The notes: a model not told the origin generated them from the letters alone. DNA of 64,000 nucleotides from an uncultured Alphaproteobacteria bacterium (GCA_958295695.1 OY282363.1:1239156-1303155); one strand, 5' to 3'. Counted from the first letter of the stretch, positions 49,529-60,132 are shown. Program-made: numbers and translations.

Positions 49529-49584
49529 AGATGTAATGTGCAACGAGTCTCAGGCGTGCGGGTCAATGATGGTTTGGGCGAGAG

Positions 49585-50280
49585 ATGCCTTTCTCAGAAT
49601 CACTTAAGAAGAAAATTCGGAAACGCGCGAACTTCCGGTGCTGCATGTGTCGCACCGTTGGTGTGGATATCCACCATATCGTTCCTCAAGCCGATGGAGG
49701 AGAAGACACAGAGGATAATGCCGCCCCATTGTGCCCCAACTGCCACAGCACATATGGGGCCAATCCAGAGAAACAAAAGATGATTCGGGAGATGCGGAAT
49801 GATTGGTATGAACGTTGCATGGAGTCACCTATGACAGCATCCAAAACAGAAACGAAATCTGAAAGCATTGAGAAAAACGTTATCAATTTCCCAAAAGGAA
49901 TAAATAAAGGAATTGTAGTCAATAAGATAGATAAAGTGAACATAAAAACTCAAAATACGAGAATAAAAACAAATCCTCCTGAAGGATCTATTGCTTCTAG
50001 TTTGAATCACAGAAATTACATAAAACGTCTTATTGATAGATACCACGAACTCAAGAAAGCCGATGTGGGAAACAAAAAAATGATATATCCTATCTTATAT
50101 CGTTCTATAAATAGAAAATTTGGAGCTAGATGGGAGATGGTACCGATTGAGAAATTTGATTGTCTGTCCGAATATCTTCAACAGAGAATAGATAAAACGA
50201 TTCTCGGAAAGACTCAAAAATCCAAGGGCCAAAAGAATTATTCTACATTTTTGGAATACTGCGACAAGCATGGAAGATAG
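49585..50280 (+). CDS. HNH endonuclease with unknown C-terminal domain (foreign composition)
   Basis: A 231-residue protein. The N-terminal HNH domain is complete: Cys19/Cys20-x-Cys22, His30-His31 in VDIHHIVPQADGG, Asn45 in DNAAPLC and the zinc pair Cys50-x2-Cys53-His54. A Lys/Asn-rich linker (about 75-130) leads to a helical C-terminal domain containing LYRSINRKFGARW and LQQRIDKTILG, which I do not recognise; it is loosely like phage antirepressor/ORF6C-type domains. The gene is strikingly AT-rich with many A/T-ending codons, unlike every neighbour, which shows recent transfer. It starts 57 bases after the restriction-modification gene. Confidence 0.88.
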   Translation: MPFSESLKKKIRKRANFRCCMCRTVGVDIHHIVPQADGGEDTEDNAAPLCPNCHSTYGANPEKQKMIREMRNDWYERCMESPMTASKTETKSESIEKNVINFPKGINKGIVVNKIDKVNIKTQNTRIKTNPPEGSIASSLNHRNYIKRLIDRYHELKKADVGNKKMIYPILYRSINRKFGARWEMVPIEKFDCLSEYLQQRIDKTILGKTQKSKGQKNYSTFLEYCDKHGR

Positions 50281-50420
50281 TCGAATACCTGCGAAATCGC
50301 TCCACGAGACATTCATGACCGATATTCAACACATCGCTTCCGCAATGACCTTTCCCACCTTCTCCGCCGCCTCGACGAGGCGCCCGTCGGCGAGGTGCGC
50401 ATAACCGGCGGTGGCGCCGT
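50281..50420. other. Right flank of the AT-rich segment
   Basis: Sequence stays moderately AT-rich to about 50335 and then returns to chromosome-like composition. On the minus strand a frame reads LVEAAEKVGKVIAEA near 50330-50385, possibly a scrap of a gene, but it is in a different frame from the enolase-like scrap next to it. No integrase, att-like duplication or inverted repeat was found at this edge. Confidence 0.3.
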
Positions 50421-50507
50421 GCCGCCCGGCGTCTCGCCGATCCCGGCGAGGCCATCGTCGGCGTGGACCTCGACGACGATCCACGTCCAGTCCGCGTTCG
50501 CTCCGCC
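50421..50507 (-). pseudogene. Enolase-superfamily N-terminal scrap
   Basis: A 29-residue segment reading ADWTWIVVEVHADDGLAGIGE resembles the second strand region of mandelate-racemase/muconate-cycloisomerase enzymes, where a V-E-V-x-(T/A)-D-D-G-L-x-G-x-G-E pattern is highly conserved. Nothing of the barrel follows in frame. It is a remnant lying between the repeat at 50521-50594 and the AT-rich HNH segment. Confidence 0.45.
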
Positions 50508-50520
50508 CGACCGGCGGATA

Positions 50521-50594
50521 GGCGCCTTGAACGGCGCGCCACCTCGGGATGAGGGACGCCACGAACACTCCCTCATCCCGGGCAGAGTCGAGCC
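50521..50594. repeat. Palindromic intergenic repeat, short copy D
   Basis: A shortened member of the repeat family. CCACCTCGGGATGAGGGA (50539-50556) pairs with TCCCTCATCCCGGG (50569-50582), the same CTCGGGATGAGG arm core seen in copies A and B. The loop is different (CGCCACGAACAC), so the conserved GCAAAGCACAA loop is absent. The right end finishes CAGAGTCGAG. Confidence 0.55.
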
Positions 50595-50846
50595 GCTCCC
50601 ACGCGGACATTGTCGCCACACACCCGTCGGATTCGCCGACGAAACCGGGACGCGGCCTCTCCTGGCGTCCGGCTGCTCGACGCCAACGCGGTTTCGGAGA
50701 CGATGCGGCCTCTCGCGGACTTTCCGCCGCGACCCGCGACGCCGGCGAATTCCGCGGCGCGGGAGGCCGGATCGTCGATCCCCGGGCCGGCGCGCGGTGG
50801 CGCGCCGGACCGCCGGCAAGGATCCCGTCCCCCCGCGGGCCCGGCG

Positions 50847-51872
50847 TCAGCGCCGGTCGTTCTCCGCCAGCAGGTGGCCGTTCACGCTGTTCCGCAGCGG
50901 CCGGCCCTCCAGATAGTCGGCGATCAGGTGGATGGCGTTGTCGCGCATGTCGGCGACGGCGTCGGGGCTCAGGAACGCCGCGTGCGGGGTCAGCGTCAGG
51001 CGCTCGTCGATCCAGGGTTCGCGGGCGAGCCAGGCCGCGATCAGGGGATGGCCGGGGTCGGGCGGCTCCTCCGGCAGCACGTCGAGGCCGGCGCAGAGCA
51101 CGGGGCCGTTCTTCATGCCCTCGTGGAGCGCGTCGAGATCGACGACCGGGCCGCGCGACGTGTTGACGAGGATCGTGCCGGGCGACATCGCGGCGATCGC
51201 GTCGGCGCCGATCAGCCCCTCCGTCTCCCCGGTCAGCGGGACGTGGAGGCTGACGATGTCGCAGGCGCCCAGCAGGTCCTCCAGCGTCGCGGTCCGGGTG
51301 ACGTTCAGGGCGAGCTCGGCGCCGCTGGGGAGGTGGGGGTCGTGGCACCAGACCTCCATGCCCATGCCCTGGCAGCGCCGGGCGAAGGCCGCGCCGACGC
51401 GGCCCAGGCCGACGACGCCGACGCGGCGGCGGTAGGTCCGCCGGTTGTGGACGCCGTGCCGCCAGTCCCAACCCCCGGCGAGGCCGCCCTGGATGCGGTT
51501 GGCGTAGATCCGGATGCCGCGCACGATGTTGAGTATGTGCGCCAGCGCGTGGTCGGCGACCTCGTTGATCCCGTAGTCGGGCACGTTGGCGACCGCGACG
51601 CCGCGGGCGGCGCAGGCCGCGAGGTCGACGTTGTCGTAGCCGACCCCGGCGCGGACCACGAGGCGGCAGCGTTCCAGCCTGTCGATGAAGGCTTCCCCGC
51701 ACGGCATGACCGAGAACATGCAGAACGCGTCGCAGGCCCGGACCGCCGCGTCCGGCAGGTCGGCGAGGTCGGCGACCTCGATCAGGTCGAAGGCCACGCT
51801 CGTCCGTCCGGCGGCGGCGAACAGGTCCTCCTCGACGATCTTGGCGTCGGGCACGAGGATGCGGAATGTCAT
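50847..51872 (-). CDS. D-isomer-specific 2-hydroxyacid dehydrogenase
   Basis: A 341-residue NAD-dependent dehydrogenase. The NAD motif is VGVVGLGRVGAAFA near residue 150. Catalytic residues appear as Arg in NTSRGPVVD (about 235), the acidic partner in DVLPEEPPDPGHP (about 265) and His in LTPHAAFLS (about 295). Relatives include C-terminal-binding-protein-like and phosphoglycerate dehydrogenases. I chose the ATG at 51872 because GGAGGA precedes it and the first strand MTFRILVPDA starts there. It lies downstream of Tag-like and HpcH genes on the same strand and may reduce the keto-acid product of the aldolase. Confidence 0.9.
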   Translation of the reverse strand: MTFRILVPDAKIVEEDLFAAAGRTSVAFDLIEVADLADLPDAAVRACDAFCMFSVMPCGEAFIDRLERCRLVVRAGVGYDNVDLAACAARGVAVANVPDYGINEVADHALAHILNIVRGIRIYANRIQGGLAGGWDWRHGVHNRRTYRRRVGVVGLGRVGAAFARRCQGMGMEVWCHDPHLPSGAELALNVTRTATLEDLLGACDIVSLHVPLTGETEGLIGADAIAAMSPGTILVNTSRGPVVDLDALHEGMKNGPVLCAGLDVLPEEPPDPGHPLIAAWLAREPWIDERLTLTPHAAFLSPDAVADMRDNAIHLIADYLEGRPLRNSVNGHLLAENDRR

Positions 51873-51948
51873 GGCGTCCTCCGGCGGGCGGCGGCCTTCA
51901 TAACCCAAACCGGCCGGGACGGCGGCGGGCGTCGTCCCTCGCGGGGGG

Positions 51949-52611
51949 TCAGCCGACCGAAAGCGCGAGGATGCGCGAGAGCTGGCACTGGGGCCGTCCG
52001 GTCTCGGCCGACCAAGCGTTGAAAGCGGCCTGGACCGTCCTCCTGTCGCCCCTGGAGGCCGGCTTCTTCCCGACGATCCCGTTGTCGACCAGGCCCCGCA
52101 CCACATCGCCGGTGAGCACGAAGGTGTCCTTGCCGACCATGCGCAGGAAGTAGGGCCCCGAATTGCCGCCGAGCTGGCTGAAGTCCCTGGCGAGGCGTTC
52201 CCACAGCCCGACCGTGTCGTCGGCCGGCCAGTCCGCCAGCCAGCGGCCGAAGCCGCCGTGCGCTTCCCCGACCGCCCGCATCGCCGCGGCGTTGGCGCGC
52301 ACCGAGCGGATCTTGGCCCAGTGCCGGATCAGCGCCGCGTTCGCCATGCAGGCTTCCAGCTCCTCGTCGTCCATCAGCGTCACCCGTCCGGGCATGAAGC
52401 CATGGAAGGCCTCCTCGAAGGCGGGCCACTTGCCGTCCACCATGCCGTGCCTGAGTCCGGCGCGGAACACGCGGCGGCACATGTCCGACAGGTAGCGGTC
52501 GTCGCTCACGGCGGCGAGCTCCGCGGCCGGCCTCGGCGTCGGCAGGAGCGGTTCGAGCCCGTCCCCGCCGCCGGCGCGCGCGAGGGCCTTCTCCAGGATC
52601 GGGGCGAACAC
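51949..52611 (-). CDS. DNA-3-methyladenine glycosylase I-like protein (Tag family)
   Basis: A 220-residue helical protein. The pattern SDDRYLSDMCRRVFRAGL, then KWPAFEEAFHGFMPGRV, then IRHWAKIRSVRANA follows the HhH-type adenine glycosylase family (Tag), which removes 3-methyladenine from DNA. Canonical Tag has zinc-binding Cys/His at both termini; I do not see these here, so this belongs to the Tag-related subfamily whose substrate is less certain. It starts ten bases after the HpcH aldolase stop, so the two are cotranscribed although functionally unrelated. Confidence 0.75.
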   Translation of the reverse strand: MFAPILEKALARAGGGDGLEPLLPTPRPAAELAAVSDDRYLSDMCRRVFRAGLRHGMVDGKWPAFEEAFHGFMPGRVTLMDDEELEACMANAALIRHWAKIRSVRANAAAMRAVGEAHGGFGRWLADWPADDTVGLWERLARDFSQLGGNSGPYFLRMVGKDTFVLTGDVVRGLVDNGIVGKKPASRGDRRTVQAAFNAWSAETGRPQCQLSRILALSVG

Positions 52612-52620
52612 GGGCGCCGC

Positions 52621-53397
52621 TCAGCGGGCCCTGAGCGAGTCGACGACCGCGAGCGCGCCGTCGCGCAGCAAGGCGTGGTCGGCCGCCGCGATCACCATGT
52701 CGTAGCCGCGCTCGAACATGGCCGCGGCGCCGTCGTGGGGCGCGGGGATACCGCCCAGCCAGCGCGCCGACTCCACGATCCTGCGCTCGGCCTCCTCGAG
52801 CAGTTCGACCGCCTCGGGGGACGTCTGGTCGTCGAGCCTGCCGATCGAGCTCGAGAGGTCGTTGCGGCCGATGAACAGCATGTCGACGCCCTCGACCCCG
52901 GCGATCCCGTCGAGGTTCGCCACGGTGGCCGCGGTCTCCACCTGGGTCATGACGAAGACGTCCCGGCCCCCGGCGGCGATGAAGCGGTCCTTCTCGTAGC
53001 CGTAACGCGCCGCGCGCACGTTGCCCGGGGCCACGCCGCGCCGCCCGGCCGGCGGCAGGAGGCACGCGGCGGCGACATCGGCGGCGGCCTCGGGCGTTTC
53101 GACCATGGGCGCCATCAGCCCGTCGACGCCGGTGTCGAGCGCCTTCTTGATGACGTTGATGTCGTTGGCGGGCACCCTCAGGAAGGCCGCGCAGGAGCCG
53201 CCCGCCCGGATCGCCTGCTGCTGCTGGATGGCCGTCATCGAGTCGCCGGGGCCGTGCTCCTGGTCGATCGTCAGGAAGTCGAAGCCCGCGCCCGCCATGA
53301 TCTCGGTGGCGATCGGGCTTTCCATGTTGACCCAGCCGCCCAGAAGCTTGCGGCCGTCCTTCAGGGCGTCCCGGATCCCGGCGCCGCGCCGCGGCAT
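52621..53397 (-). CDS. HpcH/HpaI-family class II aldolase
   Basis: A 258-residue metal-dependent aldolase. It has LLGGWVNMESPIATEI, the catalytic segment FDFLTIDQEHGP (about residue 45), PMVETPEAA, the metal-binding Glu in QVETAATVANLD (about 153) and the Asp in VDMLFIGRNDLS. HpaI cleaves 4-hydroxy-2-oxoheptanedioate into pyruvate and succinic semialdehyde; related enzymes cleave 2-keto-3-deoxy sugar acids. With the downstream 2-hydroxyacid dehydrogenase it may form a short keto-acid pathway. It begins 23 bases before the DEAD-box gene's stop. Confidence 0.9.
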   Translation of the reverse strand: MPRRGAGIRDALKDGRKLLGGWVNMESPIATEIMAGAGFDFLTIDQEHGPGDSMTAIQQQQAIRAGGSCAAFLRVPANDINVIKKALDTGVDGLMAPMVETPEAAADVAAACLLPPAGRRGVAPGNVRAARYGYEKDRFIAAGGRDVFVMTQVETAATVANLDGIAGVEGVDMLFIGRNDLSSSIGRLDDQTSPEAVELLEEAERRIVESARWLGGIPAPHDGAAAMFERGYDMVIAAADHALLRDGALAVVDSLRAR

Positions 53398-53419
53398 CGT
53401 TCCACTCCCTCCCGGCGTT

Positions 53420-54820
<1,401 letters not shown>

Positions 54821-54932
54821 TCCGTCGATGGACTTCCGACGCGCGGACCGCGTCCCAAGTTTCGTCTTTTCGTCGCCTCTGGCGCGCTAGATACCTTGCG
54901 CCGCCATGGGGCGTCAATGCGGAGCGCGAGGC

Positions 54933-55505
54933 TCAGAACCGCAGGGGCCACTCGGCCTCGTCGCCGGACCCGTCCGGGTCGCGGAGCGGGAAGACCCGGA
55001 CGGCGGCGGCCTTGACGGCCGCCGCGAGCGGCGGCGCGCCGGCCGAGGCGATCGGTGCCACGACCGCTCTCGCCGCGCCAAGGGGCCGGGCCTCGTTGCA
55101 GAAGGCCAGCAGCACGTGGGACGCGCCGTCGGAAGGCCCGAGGTCGTCGGGCCCGACCGCGCCGGCGCAGGCGTCGTCGGCGTCGAGCCAGACCGGCGCG
55201 TCGATCGCGACGGCGATGTGGAAGTTGCCGCGCTCCGAGCCGTCGGGCGTGGCGGTCACACGGTCGAGCGGAAGCCAGCCGATTCCGGCAAGCGCCGCCT
55301 CGACCGTTTCGGTCCGCCGGCCCGCTTCCCCGGCGCCGCCGGGCGACACGACCCGCGGCGGAACGTCGCGGCCCGCTCCCACGTAGCGCACGAGCTCGGG
55401 CGAATAGAGCGGGGCGTGCTGGACATTGCGGACGGTCACGCCGCCGGACGAAAGGCCGCAGGCGGCGAGCACGGAGCCGAGGAGGATGGGCAGGGCGCGC
55501 CTCAT
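54933..55505 (-). CDS. Putative secreted lipoprotein
   Basis: A 190-residue protein starting MRRALPILLGSVLAACGLSS, a classical type II signal peptide with lipobox LAAC (Cys about residue 16). The rest is a soluble domain rich in Ala, Asp, Gly and Pro with four Cys residues, which I do not recognise. The ATG at 55505 is chosen over one 14 codons upstream because it starts the signal peptide directly. It would be lipid-anchored in the periplasm. Neighbours (DEAD-box helicase, parE) do not suggest a role. Confidence 0.75.
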   Translation of the reverse strand: MRRALPILLGSVLAACGLSSGGVTVRNVQHAPLYSPELVRYVGAGRDVPPRVVSPGGAGEAGRRTETVEAALAGIGWLPLDRVTATPDGSERGNFHIAVAIDAPVWLDADDACAGAVGPDDLGPSDGASHVLLAFCNEARPLGAARAVVAPIASAGAPPLAAAVKAAAVRVFPLRDPDGSGDEAEWPLRF

Positions 55506-55575
55506 GCCCCACAGATGGGGAGGGACCCGCTCCCGCGCAAGCCGCATCGACGCGAGCGAACCCGGCGGACGGGGA

Positions 55576-57534
55576 TCAGACGTCCAGGTCCACCGCCTCG
55601 CCGGCGCGCTCCTGGATGAACCGCAGGCGCAGTTCGGGCTTGCGGCCCATCAGGCTCTCGACGCTCTTGAACGTGCGCCGCTCGTCGTCCTCGCCGATCG
55701 CGACGCGCAGCATGGTCCGGCTCGCCGGGTCCATCGCGGTGGCCTTGAGTTGGGCGACAGGCATCTCGCCCAGGCCCTTGAAGCGGCCGATCTCGACCTT
55801 CGCGCCGTTGAAACGGGACCGCAGCAGCGCGTCCTTGTGGGCGTCGTCGCGGGCGTAGACCACGTCGCCGCGGCGCGCGAGGCGGTAGAGGGGCGGAACC
55901 GCGAGATGGAGGTGGCCGTTGCGGATCAGGTCCGGCATCTCGCGATAGAAGTAGGTCATCAGCAGCGCGGCGATGTGGGCGCCGTCGACGTCGGCGTCGG
56001 TCATGATGACGATCCTGTCGTAGCGCAGATCCTCGTCGCGGTAGGCCTTGCCGGCGGCGCAGCCGAGCGCCTGCTCGAGGTCCCGGAGCTCCTGGTTGGC
56101 GCGCTTCCTGTCGTCGGACGCGCTCGCCACGTTGAGGATCTTGCCGCGCAGGGGCAGCACCGCCTGGGTCTCCCGGTCGCGGGCCTGCTTGGCCGACCCG
56201 CCCGCCGAGTCGCCCTCGACCAGGAACAACTCCGTGCCGGCCGCGCCGGAGCGCGTGCAGTCGGCCAGCTTGCCCGGCAGCCGGAGCTTGCGCGCGGGCG
56301 CCTTGCGGCGGACCTCCTTTTCGGCCTTCCTGCGCCGGCGTTCCTCCAGCCGTTCGATCGCGAGCCGCAGCACGTCGTTGGCGCCCTCGGGATCGCCCGT
56401 GAGGAAATGGTCGGCGTGGTCGCGCACCGCCTGGTCGACCAGCCGGTTCACCTCGGTGTTGACGAGCTTCTCCTTGGTCTGGCCCTGGAACTGCGGATCG
56501 CGGATGAACGCCGAGAGCAGGATCGCGGCGCCGCCGGTCGCGTCGTCGGCCGAGAGCTTCCCGGCCTTCTTCACCCCGACGCGCTCGCCATAGGCGCGCA
56601 GGGCCTTGGTCAGCGCGTTCCTGAGGCCGTTCTCGTGGGCGCCACCCCCGGGCGTGGGCACCGTGTTGCAGTAGGTCGAGACGTAGCCTTCGCCGTCATG
56701 GGGCCAGGCGATCGCCCATTCGACCTTGCCCGCCGCGTCGGCGAGCGTCGCCGCGCCGAGGAAGGCTTTCGGGTTGGCGGCCGGCCGCTTGTCCAGGATG
56801 GCGGAAAGAAAGTCGGCCAGCCCGCCGGGAAAGCGGAAAACGGCGTCGGCGGGCGTGTCGTCCTCGATCAGTCCGGGATCGCAGGTCCAGCGGATTTCCA
56901 CGCCGCGATAGAGATAGGCCTTCGAGCGCGCCATGCGGAACAGACGCCGCGGGCGCAGCGCCACGCCGTCGCCGAAGATCTCCGGGTCCGGGTGGAACGA
57001 GACGGTCGTGCCCCGCCGGTTCGAGACCTTGCCCGCCCGCTTCAGCCGCGAGGTCGGTTTGCCCCGCCTGTAGGTTTGGCGCCACAGCGCCCTGTCCCGG
57101 GCGACCTCGACCGTGAGGGAATCCGAGAGCGCGTTGACGACGCTGACGCCGACGCCGTGAAGGCCGCCCGAGGTCGCGTAGACCTTGCCCGAGAACTTGC
57201 CGCCGGCGTGCAGCGTGGTGAGGATCACCTCGAGCGCCGAGAGCTTCCTGTTCCTGGGATGCGGATCGGTCGGGATGCCCCGTCCGTTGTCGGCGACGGT
57301 GCAGGCGCCGTCGGCCTCCAGCCGCACCTCGATGCGGTTGGCGTGGCCGGCCACGGCCTCGTCCATGGCGTTGTCGAGGACCTCGGCGAAGAGATGGTGG
57401 ATCCCGCCCTCGTCGGTTCCGCCGATGTACATCGCCGGCCTCCGGCGCACCGGTTCGAGCCCTTCCAGGATCTCGATGTCGCGCGCGGTGTAGCTCGATT
57501 TGCCGCGTTCGGGGGCGTCGAAGAGGTCGTCCAT
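55576..57534 (-). CDS. parE: DNA topoisomerase IV subunit B
   Basis: The 652-residue ATPase subunit of topoisomerase IV, which separates linked daughter chromosomes with ParC. The GHKL ATPase motifs are EVLDNAMDEA (about residue 52), DNGRGIP (about 83) and GGLHGVG (about 113). The TOPRIM domain has EGDSAGGSAK (about 430) and DADVDGAHI (about 505). Length and the short insertion content match ParE rather than GyrB. A promoter is proposed just upstream at 57545-57574. ParC is not in the window. Confidence 0.95.
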   Translation of the reverse strand: MDDLFDAPERGKSSYTARDIEILEGLEPVRRRPAMYIGGTDEGGIHHLFAEVLDNAMDEAVAGHANRIEVRLEADGACTVADNGRGIPTDPHPRNRKLSALEVILTTLHAGGKFSGKVYATSGGLHGVGVSVVNALSDSLTVEVARDRALWRQTYRRGKPTSRLKRAGKVSNRRGTTVSFHPDPEIFGDGVALRPRRLFRMARSKAYLYRGVEIRWTCDPGLIEDDTPADAVFRFPGGLADFLSAILDKRPAANPKAFLGAATLADAAGKVEWAIAWPHDGEGYVSTYCNTVPTPGGGAHENGLRNALTKALRAYGERVGVKKAGKLSADDATGGAAILLSAFIRDPQFQGQTKEKLVNTEVNRLVDQAVRDHADHFLTGDPEGANDVLRLAIERLEERRRRKAEKEVRRKAPARKLRLPGKLADCTRSGAAGTELFLVEGDSAGGSAKQARDRETQAVLPLRGKILNVASASDDRKRANQELRDLEQALGCAAGKAYRDEDLRYDRIVIMTDADVDGAHIAALLMTYFYREMPDLIRNGHLHLAVPPLYRLARRGDVVYARDDAHKDALLRSRFNGAKVEIGRFKGLGEMPVAQLKATAMDPASRTMLRVAIGEDDERRTFKSVESLMGRKPELRLRFIQERAGEAVDLDV

Positions 57535-57544
57535 CGCCGGACGG

Positions 57545-57574
57545 ACTGTAGGGGGAACAAACCGGATGGCGCAA
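57545..57574 (-). promoter_or_regulatory. Possible parE promoter
   Basis: On the minus strand TTGCGC (57574-57569) and TACAGT (57550-57545) are 18 bases apart, with the parE ATG 11 bases beyond the -10 box. They match consensus at 4/6 positions each. The short or absent leader makes this tentative. The 290-base spacer to the divergent membrane-protein gene holds no other feature I can support. Confidence 0.35.
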
Positions 57575-57824
57575 GCAGATGATGGGGCAGGGCGTCACAA
57601 GACCGCCGTATGTTGTAGAAAACTCCCGCCGTTCGTTCGGGGCGGCGCATTCCAGGGGTGGATTCCGCGGACGGTGGAGAGGCGTCTTGCCGAACCGGTC
57701 GCGTGCGCCACGGCCCCGGCTGGGTGGGGACCTGTCCGGGCGCGGCGCACGATCTTGTCCGGGACGTTCGATCGAGCCCCGTCCATCGCCAGGGCGCCGG
57801 GCTTCGTGCTATTCCTGAGCGGTC

Positions 57825-58661
57825 ATGACCGAACCGTCGGATACGCGGCCCCGGCTGCGGCCCCTCGATCTGGCGCGCCAAGCCTACGCGCTGACCTTCC
57901 GGGAGGTCGAGACCGTCCTGCGGTTCTGCTGGCTCGGCGCCGCGCTTCTCGCGCTCGCGCAGGGTTTTCTGGCCGGCGAACCGTTCGAGATCGACGACGA
58001 CGGCGGGACCGTGACGATCCCGCCCGGCACGGTGCTGGCCATGGCCGTCCTGGCGTTCTGCGCGGCCATGCTTCACGCCATGGTGGCGGTGGCCTGGCAC
58101 CGGGCGATCCTGCTCGGGGAGAGGTTGGACGACAGGCGCGTCTACCTGCGGTTCGGCGCGCGCGAAAGCCTCTACGGCGTGGTCGCGGTCTTCTTCTTCC
58201 TGTTCCTCTTCATGGGACTCGGCATGGCGCCCCTGGCGATGGGCGGGGCCGGCGGCGACGCGGCGATCCAGGCGGTCGCCTTCCTGGGCGGACCGGCGCT
58301 GGCCGCGATCGTCCTGGCGCGGAGCATGCTCGTCCTGCCGGCCATCGCGCTCGGCAGGGGCCCCGATCTCGCCATGAGCTGGCGGGCCACCCATGGCAAC
58401 GGGTTGCGCGGGGCCGCCGCGCTGATCCTGGTGCTGGGGCCGGTCGCGCTCGCCGAGGTCGTGACGATCCACGCCGTCTCGGCCGTGATCGAGCGGGACC
58501 TCGGCCCCGTCGCCGAGTTCGCCGTCCGCTTCGTCACCATGACGGTGACGGTCCTGACCGTCTCGGTCGTCGTCGCCTTCATGAGCCTGGTCTACGCGAG
58601 GCTTGTCGGGGACGGGACGGGCGGCGCCATGGCGGCGGGACCGGGAGGCCGCGGACGATAG
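57825..58661 (+). CDS. Hypothetical polytopic membrane protein
   Basis: A 278-residue inner-membrane protein with about six hydrophobic segments, at roughly residues 30-48, 68-92, 118-140, 150-172, 198-220 and 235-260. It starts MTEPSDTRPRLRPLDLARQA, a soluble lead-in, and ends in a Gly/Ala-rich tail. There are no catalytic or transport motifs I recognise; the overall plan resembles uncharacterised alphaproteobacterial membrane proteins. It is convergent with glnA and shares a hairpin with it. Confidence 0.7.
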   Translation: MTEPSDTRPRLRPLDLARQAYALTFREVETVLRFCWLGAALLALAQGFLAGEPFEIDDDGGTVTIPPGTVLAMAVLAFCAAMLHAMVAVAWHRAILLGERLDDRRVYLRFGARESLYGVVAVFFFLFLFMGLGMAPLAMGGAGGDAAIQAVAFLGGPALAAIVLARSMLVLPAIALGRGPDLAMSWRATHGNGLRGAAALILVLGPVALAEVVTIHAVSAVIERDLGPVAEFAVRFVTMTVTVLTVSVVVAFMSLVYARLVGDGTGGAMAAGPGGRGR

Positions 58662-58675
58662 GCCGGGACCGGGAC

Positions 58676-58707
58676 GAAAGGGCGCGGCCCCCCACGGCGC
58701 CGCGCCC
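58676..58707 (-). terminator. Rho-independent terminator of glnA
   Basis: GGGCGCGGC (minus strand 58707-58699) and GCCGCGCCC (58688-58680) form a perfect 9-bp stem with a 10-base loop, followed by TTTCGT. It begins 16 bases after the glnA stop. The hairpin also lies just beyond the convergent membrane-protein gene, but only the glnA side has a T-rich tract. Confidence 0.6.
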
Positions 58708-58722
58708 TCCCGGACGGCCGCG

Positions 58723-60132
58723 TCACACGCTGTAATACATGTCGAACTCGATCGGGTGCGTGGTGGTCTCGAAGGCCGCGACCTCCTCCCACTTGAGCTC
58801 CATGTAGCCGCCGATCAACCGGTCGTTGAACACCTCGCCCTTCTTGAGGAAGTCGCGGTCGGCCTCCAGGCTCTCGAGCGCCTCGCGCAGGCTGGCGCAC
58901 ACGGTCGGCACGTCCTCGAGCTCCTCGGGCGGCAGGTCGTAGAGGTTCTTGTCCATCGCGTCGCCCGGGTGGATCTTGTTCTCGATACCGTCGAGACCGG
59001 CCATCAGCATGGCCGAGAAGGCGAGGTAGGGGTTCGCGGTCGGGTCGGGGAAACGGACCTCGACGCGCTTGCCGTTGGGCGAGGCCGCGAACGGGATGCG
59101 GCACGAGGCCGACCGGTTGCGCGAGCTGTAGGCCAGCAGGACCGGCGCCTCGTAGCCCGGCACCAGGCGCTTGTAGCTGTTGGTCGAGGCGTTGGTGAAG
59201 GCGTTGAGCGCCTTGGCGTGCTTGATGACGCCGCCGATGTAGAACAGCGCGGTCTCCGACAGGTCGGCGTAGCCGTTGCCGGCGAACAGCGGTTTGCCCT
59301 CCCTCCAGATCGACTGGTGCGTATGCATGCCCGAGCCGTTGTCGTGCATCACCGGCTTCGGCATGAAGGTCGCGGTCTTGCCGTAGCTCTGGGCGACCCG
59401 GTGCACGACGTACTTGTAGGCCTGCACGTTGTCGGCGCAGGCCAGCAGCGTGGCGTAGGTCATGCCGAGCTCGTGCTGGGCGGGCGCGACCTCGTGGTGG
59501 TGCTTGTCGATCGGCACGCCCATGGCGGCCATCGTGGTCAGCATCTCCGCGCGCAGCTCCGAGCCCGTGTCGACCGGCGCGACCGGGAAGTAGCCGCCCT
59601 TGGCGCGCGGCCGGTGGGCCAGGTTCCCGTCCTCATAGGCCGCGCCGTCGTTGTAGGGGCCTTCGTCGCTGTCGATGCGGTAGCCCATGGCGTGCGCGTC
59701 GGTGGAGAAGCGCACGCTGTCGAAGACGAAGAACTCGAGCTCCGGGCCGAAGTAGGCCGTGTCGCCGACGCCGGAATACTGCAGATAGGCTTCGGCGCGC
59801 CTGGCCAGCGAGCGGGGGTCGCGGTCGTAGGCCTGGCCGGTCGAGGGCTCCAGGATGTCGCAGTTGAGGACCAGCGTCGGCTGCGGCTCGAACGGGTCCA
59901 TCGCGGCCGAGGCGGGGTCCGGCATCAGCGTCATGTCGGACTCGTTGATCGCCTTCCAGCCGGCGATCGAGGAGCCGTCGAACATGACGCCGTCGACGAA
60001 CGTGTCTTCGTCCACCATGCGCCGGGCCATGGTCAGGTGCTGCCACTTGCCCCTGGCGTCGGTGAAGCGGAGGTCGACATAAGGGATGTCCTCGTCCGCG
60101 ATCTTCTTCAGAATGCTTTCGGCGTCCGGCAC
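58723..60132 (-). CDS. glnA: Glutamine synthetase type I
   Basis: The 469-residue dodecameric enzyme that assimilates ammonia into glutamine. FDGSSIAGW is near residue 50, NGSGMHTH near 265, the ATP-site block [10 protein letters not shown] near 340 and the adenylylation site Tyr in NLYDLPPEE near residue 397, so activity is expected to be controlled by GlnE. It starts 37 bases after the glnB stop and is cotranscribed from the sigma-54 promoter upstream of glnB. A terminator follows it. Confidence 0.97.
   Translation of the reverse strand: MPDAESILKKIADEDIPYVDLRFTDARGKWQHLTMARRMVDEDTFVDGVMFDGSSIAGWKAINESDMTLMPDPASAAMDPFEPQPTLVLNCDILEPSTGQAYDRDPRSLARRAEAYLQYSGVGDTAYFGPELEFFVFDSVRFSTDAHAMGYRIDSDEGPYNDGAAYEDGNLAHRPRAKGGYFPVAPVDTGSELRAEMLTTMAAMGVPIDKHHHEVAPAQHELGMTYATLLACADNVQAYKYVVHRVAQSYGKTATFMPKPVMHDNGSGMHTHQSIWREGKPLFAGNGYADLSETALFYIGGVIKHAKALNAFTNASTNSYKRLVPGYEAPVLLAYSSRNRSASCRIPFAASPNGKRVEVRFPDPTANPYLAFSAMLMAGLDGIENKIHPGDAMDKNLYDLPPEELEDVPTVCASLREALESLEADRDFLKKGEVFNDRLIGGYMELKWEEVAAFETTTHPIEFDMYYSV

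Noticed and set aside
49529..50335. AT-rich HNH segment as a prophage or integrative element
   Set aside because: Only one gene is present. I found no integrase, att-like duplication, tRNA target or phage structural gene at the edges.
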